A DNA stretch of 8,727 bases from contig VBDL01000619.1 of NCBI GenBank assembly GCA_005884255.1, positions 1 through 8,727 of the forward strand, written 5' to 3'. Shown here one piece after another: positions 6,082-8,727 of this stretch. This DNA is from Betaproteobacteria bacterium. GTDB taxonomy: Bacteria > Pseudomonadota > Gammaproteobacteria > Burkholderiales > Burkholderiaceae_C. Both the position numbers and the translations under genes were made by a program. Position 1 is the first letter of the stretch, and each line of letters begins with the position of its first letter. Under the pieces are notes generated by a model. It was not told the origin of the DNA. It searched no databases and saw only the letters and a program-made list of their open reading frames with translations.

Positions 6082-7227
6082 TCAGGTCCCCGAGTTGGCG
6101 GAAGCCGCGTTGCCCTTGGCGCTGACGAACTCGATCTTCTGCCCGTCGACCAGCGTACTGCCGGGCTTGCGCAGGATCTGGTCGCCATCGGTCAGGCCGG
6201 CCTGCAGCGGGTATTCGCCGCGCCGCACGTCGCGCTCGCCGAGCTGCACCGGCACCTTGGCCAGCGTCTTGTCCTTCACGCGCCAGACGTAGGCCGCGCT
6301 GCCGCTGCGCACCACCGACGATTCCGGCAGCGTGAGTGCGGGACCCGCGCTGCCCGCCTCGATGCGGCCCTCGGCATAGAGGCCGGCGGTGCGCGGCGCG
6401 TTGCGGTTGTCGGCGAAGGCCACCAGCACCTCGACCTGGCGCGTGGTGGCATTGGCCGCCGCATCCACGCGCCTGACCGTGCCGGCGAAGCTGGCCTGCG
6501 GATAGCCGCTGACGCGAAAGCTCACCAATTGCCCGATCTTCAGCTCCGACATGCGGTCGGCCGACACCAGGCCTTCGAAGCGCATGCTGGCCGGGTCGAT
6601 CACCTTGACCAGCTCCTTGCCCACCTGCGCCGTGTCGCCCACCGAGGCCTTGCGCTCGCTGACCACGCCGTCGAACGGCGCGCGCACCTCGGTGCGCCGC
6701 AGCTGCTGCCGCGCCGACACGACCTTGGCCTTGGCCGTCACCAGATCGCTCTGCGCGTTGTTGCGCCGCACCTCGGCATCTTCCAGCGCCTGCATCGACG
6801 TCATGCCCTGGCTCTGCAGCGTCTTCAGCCGCTGCACCTGGCGCTCTGCCTGCTCGTAAGCCTGCGTCGACGCGCGCGCCGATTCCTCGGCCGAGGCCAG
6901 GCTGTCGCGGATCGAGGTGTCATCCAGCCGCACCAGCAGGTCGCCCTGGCGCACGGCATCGCCGTTCTCCTTCAGCACCAGCAGCACCACGGCCGAGACC
7001 TCGGCGCGCAGATCGGCACGGCGCTCCGGCTGGATCGAGCCGGTGACGACCGCGCCTTGCGTCCCTTCGCCCGCGCGCAGCGTGCGCAGATCCTCGGGCG
7101 CCAGCAGCAGCGGAAACGCCTGCGCCGATTTGGCCGGCTTGGCGGCCGCCGGCTCCTGCTTGGCCTGCTGGCTGCAGGCCGCCAGCGCAGCGGCCAGCGA
7201 AACGACGAGAAGGCGATGACGCAGCAT
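6082..7227 (-). CDS. RND efflux periplasmic adaptor (HlyD/AcrA-type membrane fusion lipoprotein)
   Basis: A 381-residue periplasmic adaptor that would link the RND pump to an outer-membrane channel. The ATG at 7227 is chosen because it begins a lipoprotein signal, MLRHRLLVVSLAAALAAC, with lipobox L-A-A-C and lipidated Cys18. A GGAG ribosome-binding site (7239-7236) lies 8 nt upstream. An Ala/Pro/Lys-rich tether follows, then the first lipoyl half (about AEVSAVVLLVLKENGDAVRQ). A coiled-coil hairpin rich in Ala, Glu, Gln and Arg comes next, then the second lipoyl half (TEVRAPFDGVVSERKASVGD). The beta-barrel (FEGLVSADRMSELKIGQLVS) and a membrane-proximal region (LPESSVVRSGSAAYVWRVKD) complete the usual adaptor order. 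The frame is intact. The stop is 4 bp before the RND start, so this is a two-gene operon. No outer-membrane factor gene or TetR-type regulator is visible in the window. Confidence 0.92.
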   Translation of the reverse strand: MLRHRLLVVSLAAALAACSQQAKQEPAAAKPAKSAQAFPLLLAPEDLRTLRAGEGTQGAVVTGSIQPERRADLRAEVSAVVLLVLKENGDAVRQGDLLVRLDDTSIRDSLASAEESARASTQAYEQAERQVQRLKTLQSQGMTSMQALEDAEVRRNNAQSDLVTAKAKVVSARQQLRRTEVRAPFDGVVSERKASVGDTAQVGKELVKVIDPASMRFEGLVSADRMSELKIGQLVSFRVSGYPQASFAGTVRRVDAAANATTRQVEVLVAFADNRNAPRTAGLYAEGRIEAGSAGPALTLPESSVVRSGSAAYVWRVKDKTLAKVPVQLGERDVRRGEYPLQAGLTDGDQILRKPGSTLVDGQKIEFVSAKGNAASANSGT

Positions 7228-7235
7228 GGAGCAGA

Positions 7236-7239
7236 CTCC
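7236..7239 (-). promoter_or_regulatory. Ribosome-binding site of the adaptor gene
   Basis: GGAG on the minus strand, 8 nt before the ATG at 7227. It decides the start in favour of the lipoprotein signal and against an in-frame extension reaching back to 7422, whose extra 65 residues have no signal-peptide logic. Confidence 0.7.
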
Positions 7240-7275
7240 AGGGAACGGGAGGGAAAGATCAGGGAACGCAAAAGG

Positions 7276-7305
7276 GCGCGCTAGCTTAGCGGTAAGCCCG
7301 CGCGC
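7276..7305 (-). promoter_or_regulatory. 30-bp dyad (operator or 5' UTR hairpin) of the adaptor/RND operon
   Basis: On the minus strand the order is GCGCGC, GG, GCTTA, CCGC, TAAGC, TA, GCGCGC: a 6-bp outer stem, a 2x2 internal mismatch, a 5-bp inner stem and a 4-nt loop. CCTTTT follows it. The element begins one base past a probable -10 (7311-7306), where it would cover the transcription start. An operator for a local repressor or a hairpin at the very 5' end of the mRNA both fit. As a terminator it would have no gene to terminate, because no minus-strand gene lies between it and the pirin start. Confidence 0.5.
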
Positions 7306-7334
7306 ACTGTAGGGGTCGGCGTCGCCCCGGTGAA
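7306..7334 (-). promoter_or_regulatory. Putative promoter of the adaptor/RND operon
   Basis: On the minus strand, TTCACC (7334-7329) and TACAGT (7311-7306) are 17 bp apart, each with 4 of 6 consensus matches. The expected start is at about 7299, giving a leader of about 72 nt to the ATG at 7227. In GC-rich DNA such matches have real false-positive risk; its position directly next to the 30-bp dyad raises its credibility. Confidence 0.4.
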
Positions 7335-7470
7335 CCGGCGTGCGACGAACGGCAGGCCAACAGGCCCCAGTTGCAGCCGCGGCCGACGAAACGCCGCCCC
7401 ACGCCCGCCACGCGGCCCGCAACGCAAGAAAATCCAGAAATCCTCATCCACTCCACAACAGGGCACCGCC

Positions 7471-8284
7471 ATGACCACACCCTTGCTCATCGAGCCTCGC
7501 AGCTCGACGCTGACGGCCGGCCTGCTCGTGCGGCGAAGCCTGCCGAATGCGCGCCAGCGCTCGGTGGGCCCCTTCGTCTTCTTCCTACCTGCTCGAGGGC
7601 GAGATGGTTCATCGCGACAGCCTCGGCACCGTGCAGCCGATTTCGCCCGGCGACATCAACTGGATGACGGCCGGCAGCGGCATCGTCCATTCCGAGCGCA
7701 CGCCCGAGCCGCTGCGCGGCAGGAGCCGGCGCCTGCATGGGCTGCAGCTGTGGGTGGCCCTGCCCCCGGACCAGGAGGACGCCGCCCCGAGCTTTCAGCA
7801 TGCGGGCGTGAGCACCTTGCCGCAATGGCAGCACGACGGCGCCGCCGTGCGCGTGCTGATCGGCAGCGCCTACGGCCTGGTCTCGCCGGTGCGCGCCGCG
7901 TCGCCGACGCTGTACCTGGACGTGCAGCTGGCAGCGGGCGCGAGCCTGAGCCTGCCACCCACCGAGGAGCTCGCGGTGTACGCGCCGGCCCAGCGGCTCA
8001 CGGTGAACGGCAGCGACGTGCCGGCCGCCACGCTGGCCGTGATCCCCCGCGGCGAGGCAGCCACCGTCAGCGCAGACGAAGCCGCGCGCTGCGTCGTCAT
8101 CGGCGGCGCACCGCTGGCACAGCCTGTGTCCATGTGGTGGAACTTCGTGTCGACCGACCCGCGCAAGATCGAGGCCGCGGCGCGGCGGTGGAACGACAAC
8201 ACCTTTGCCGCCATCCCGGGCGAAACGGGGCGGGTCGAGATGCCGCCATGGCGGCCTCGGCACACCGAGCGCCAAGGTGAGTGA
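7471..8284 (+). pseudogene. Pirin-family bicupin, broken by an internal frameshifting loss
   Basis: Pirins are cytosolic two-cupin proteins. Bacterial members include quercetinase-like oxygenases and redox-sensing partners of metabolic enzymes; the role here is unknown. The ATG at 7471 (AGGG 7 nt upstream) gives an ordinary pirin start, with VRRSLPNARQRSVGPFVFF ending at residue 38. The frame then shifts at about 7582-7586 and resumes with YLLEGEMVHRDSLG at 7586. About 28 residues normally found there, including the HPHIGLATVT segment with two of the four metal-ligand histidines, are absent. The rest is well preserved: DINWMTAGSGIVHSERTP carries the other His and Glu ligands (HSE), and the C-terminal cupin ends MWWNFVSTDPRKIEAAARRW. 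The stop at 8284 is 25 bp before the MATE start, so co-transcription is likely. It is either a true pseudogene or a sequence error. Confidence 0.85.
7582..7586 (+). other. Frameshift junction in the pirin gene (metal-ligand segment lost)
   Basis: The codons TTC TTC (7579-7584) finish F-V-F-F. One extra C then precedes TAC CTG CTC of the next frame. The estimated loss is 83 nt (28 codons minus one base), the same phase change as in the RND gene. The size is judged from remembered pirin sequences. Confidence 0.75.
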
Positions 8285-8309
8285 GTGCCGCGGCGGGTAT
8301 CCTGGGTTC

Positions 8310-8727
8310 ATGACAACGAATCCTTCTCCCGCCGTCACCGGACCGCGCATCCCAGCAGCCGCCGTCACCCGCCCGCTGTGGCGGGCGTTCGCCACCTTCC
8401 TCGGCCCGATGGTGGTCGGCAACGTGCTGCAGGGGCTGTCCGGCACGTTCAACAGCGTCTTCCTTGGGCAGATGCTGGGCACGCGGGCGTTGGCCGCGGT
8501 GTCTGCCGTGTTCCCCATCGTGTTCTTCTTCGTCTCGCTGGTCATCGGCATCGGCGCCGGCGGCTCGGTGCTCATCGGCCAGGCCTGGGGCGCGAGGGAG
8601 AAGCACAAGGTGAAGACCATCGCGGGCACCGCGATCATGCTGGGGCTGGCGATCGGGCTCGCGATCGCGCTGTTCGGCGGCGTGTTCACCGAGCACCTGC
8701 TGCGCCTGCTCGGCACCCCGGCCGATG
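8310..8727 (+). CDS. MATE-family efflux transporter, N-terminal part (runs off right edge)
   Basis: An inner-membrane cation-coupled exporter of the multidrug and toxin extrusion family. The first 139 codons are visible and open to the window edge. After a polar N-terminus (1-20) comes a first membrane segment, about 25-47, with FLGPMVVGNVLQGLSGTFNS. The loop VFLGQMLGTRALAAVSAVFP (50-69) leads into a second segment (about 65-90), SLVIGIGAGGSVLIGQAWGA. A basic loop AREKHKVKT and a third segment (104-124) follow. The FLG(Q)..G..ALAA.S and G.G.G...LIGQ.WGA patterns are typical of MATE proteins. The ATG at 8310 lies 25 bp after the pirin stop. No good Shine-Dalgarno is present, and a TATCCT box (8298-8303) is positioned so that a leaderless start is possible. 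Substrate cannot be inferred. Confidence 0.88.
   Translation, partial: MTTNPSPAVTGPRIPAAAVTRPLWRAFATFLGPMVVGNVLQGLSGTFNSVFLGQMLGTRALAAVSAVFPIVFFFVSLVIGIGAGGSVLIGQAWGAREKHKVKTIAGTAIMLGLAIGLAIALFGGVFTEHLLRLLGTPAD

Larger units (their letters stand above)
7228..7470. other. Divergent intergenic region between the adaptor and pirin genes
   Basis: A 243-bp stretch holding the minus-strand promoter-like pair, the dyad and the adaptor ribosome-binding site. The part nearest the pirin gene (about 7335-7470) is GC-rich, with a short A-rich patch at about 7425-7445. I see no convincing sigma-70 promoter there for the plus-strand pirin gene. Confidence 0.6.

Noticed and set aside
3095..6125. Long plus-strand open frames opposite the RND gene
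   Set aside because: Low-complexity His/Arg/Asp-rich translations typical of antisense shadows; the opposite strand encodes clear RND motifs.
5932..7284. 450-codon plus-strand frame opposite the adaptor gene
   Set aside because: Translation is His/Arg/Leu-rich without family features, while the minus strand has an intact lipoprotein adaptor with signal, lipobox and ribosome-binding site.
7268..7305. Intrinsic terminator (hairpin plus CCTTTT) on the minus strand
   Set aside because: No minus-strand gene lies upstream to be terminated, and the T-run is short. An operator or leader hairpin is a better reading, though attenuation is not excluded.
1..8727. CRISPR array, tRNA, rRNA, insertion sequence or prophage genes
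   Set aside because: No regularly spaced repeats, transposase-like frames, terminal inverted repeats or RNA-gene signatures were seen on either strand.

Overview
The window is very GC-rich DNA from what looks like a beta-proteobacterium of the order Burkholderiales. This is inferred from the strongly G/C-biased third codon positions, the long antisense shadow ORFs, and the style of the chrB/chrA and RND proteins; no marker gene is present to confirm it. It reads as an accessory efflux and resistance neighbourhood: chromate transport, an RND multidrug-type pump and a MATE transporter, plus several small genes of unknown function.

Layout. (1) 1-1604, minus strand: chrB (complete) followed by chrA (N-terminal 221 codons, running off the left edge), joined by a TGATG stop/start overlap. 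(2) 1605-1673: a short divergent control region. It holds an AT-rich pair of 15-bp direct repeats exactly 20 bp apart, which coincide with the -35 and -10 of a probable chrB promoter; chrB may be leaderless. (3) 1674-3126, plus strand: three unrecognised proteins, namely a 225-aa protein with faint GNAT character, an 83-aa protein behind an extended -10 promoter, and a 140-aa protein with a DRRGGRDGFP motif. (4) 3127-7227, minus strand: a periplasmic adaptor lipoprotein (MFP) followed 4 bp later by an HAE1-type RND inner-membrane pump. The pump gene is broken in two places. Its stop and the stop of the 140-aa gene abut inside one perfect 12-bp palindrome. (5) 7228-7470: a divergent intergenic region with a probable MFP promoter and a 30-bp dyad just inside it. 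(6) 7471-8284, plus strand: a pirin-family gene that is also broken. (7) 8310 to the right edge: the start of a MATE-family transporter.

The most striking feature is three small frameshifting losses in otherwise well-preserved genes: two in the RND pump (about 50 nt and about 60 nt) and one in the pirin gene (about 83 nt). In each case conserved family residues are missing at the break and the reading frame moves by the same phase. No mobile element is seen at any of them. They could be real recent deletions or assembly errors, and mapping reads would decide.

How the genes work together: ChrB (regulator or accessory factor) with ChrA (chromate efflux) forms a standard chromate-resistance pair. 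The MFP and RND genes would form a tripartite pump with an outer-membrane channel encoded elsewhere, if the RND gene is intact in the living cell. The pirin and MATE genes probably share a transcript. I did not find a CRISPR array, tRNA, rRNA, insertion sequence, or a convincing novel multi-gene system.
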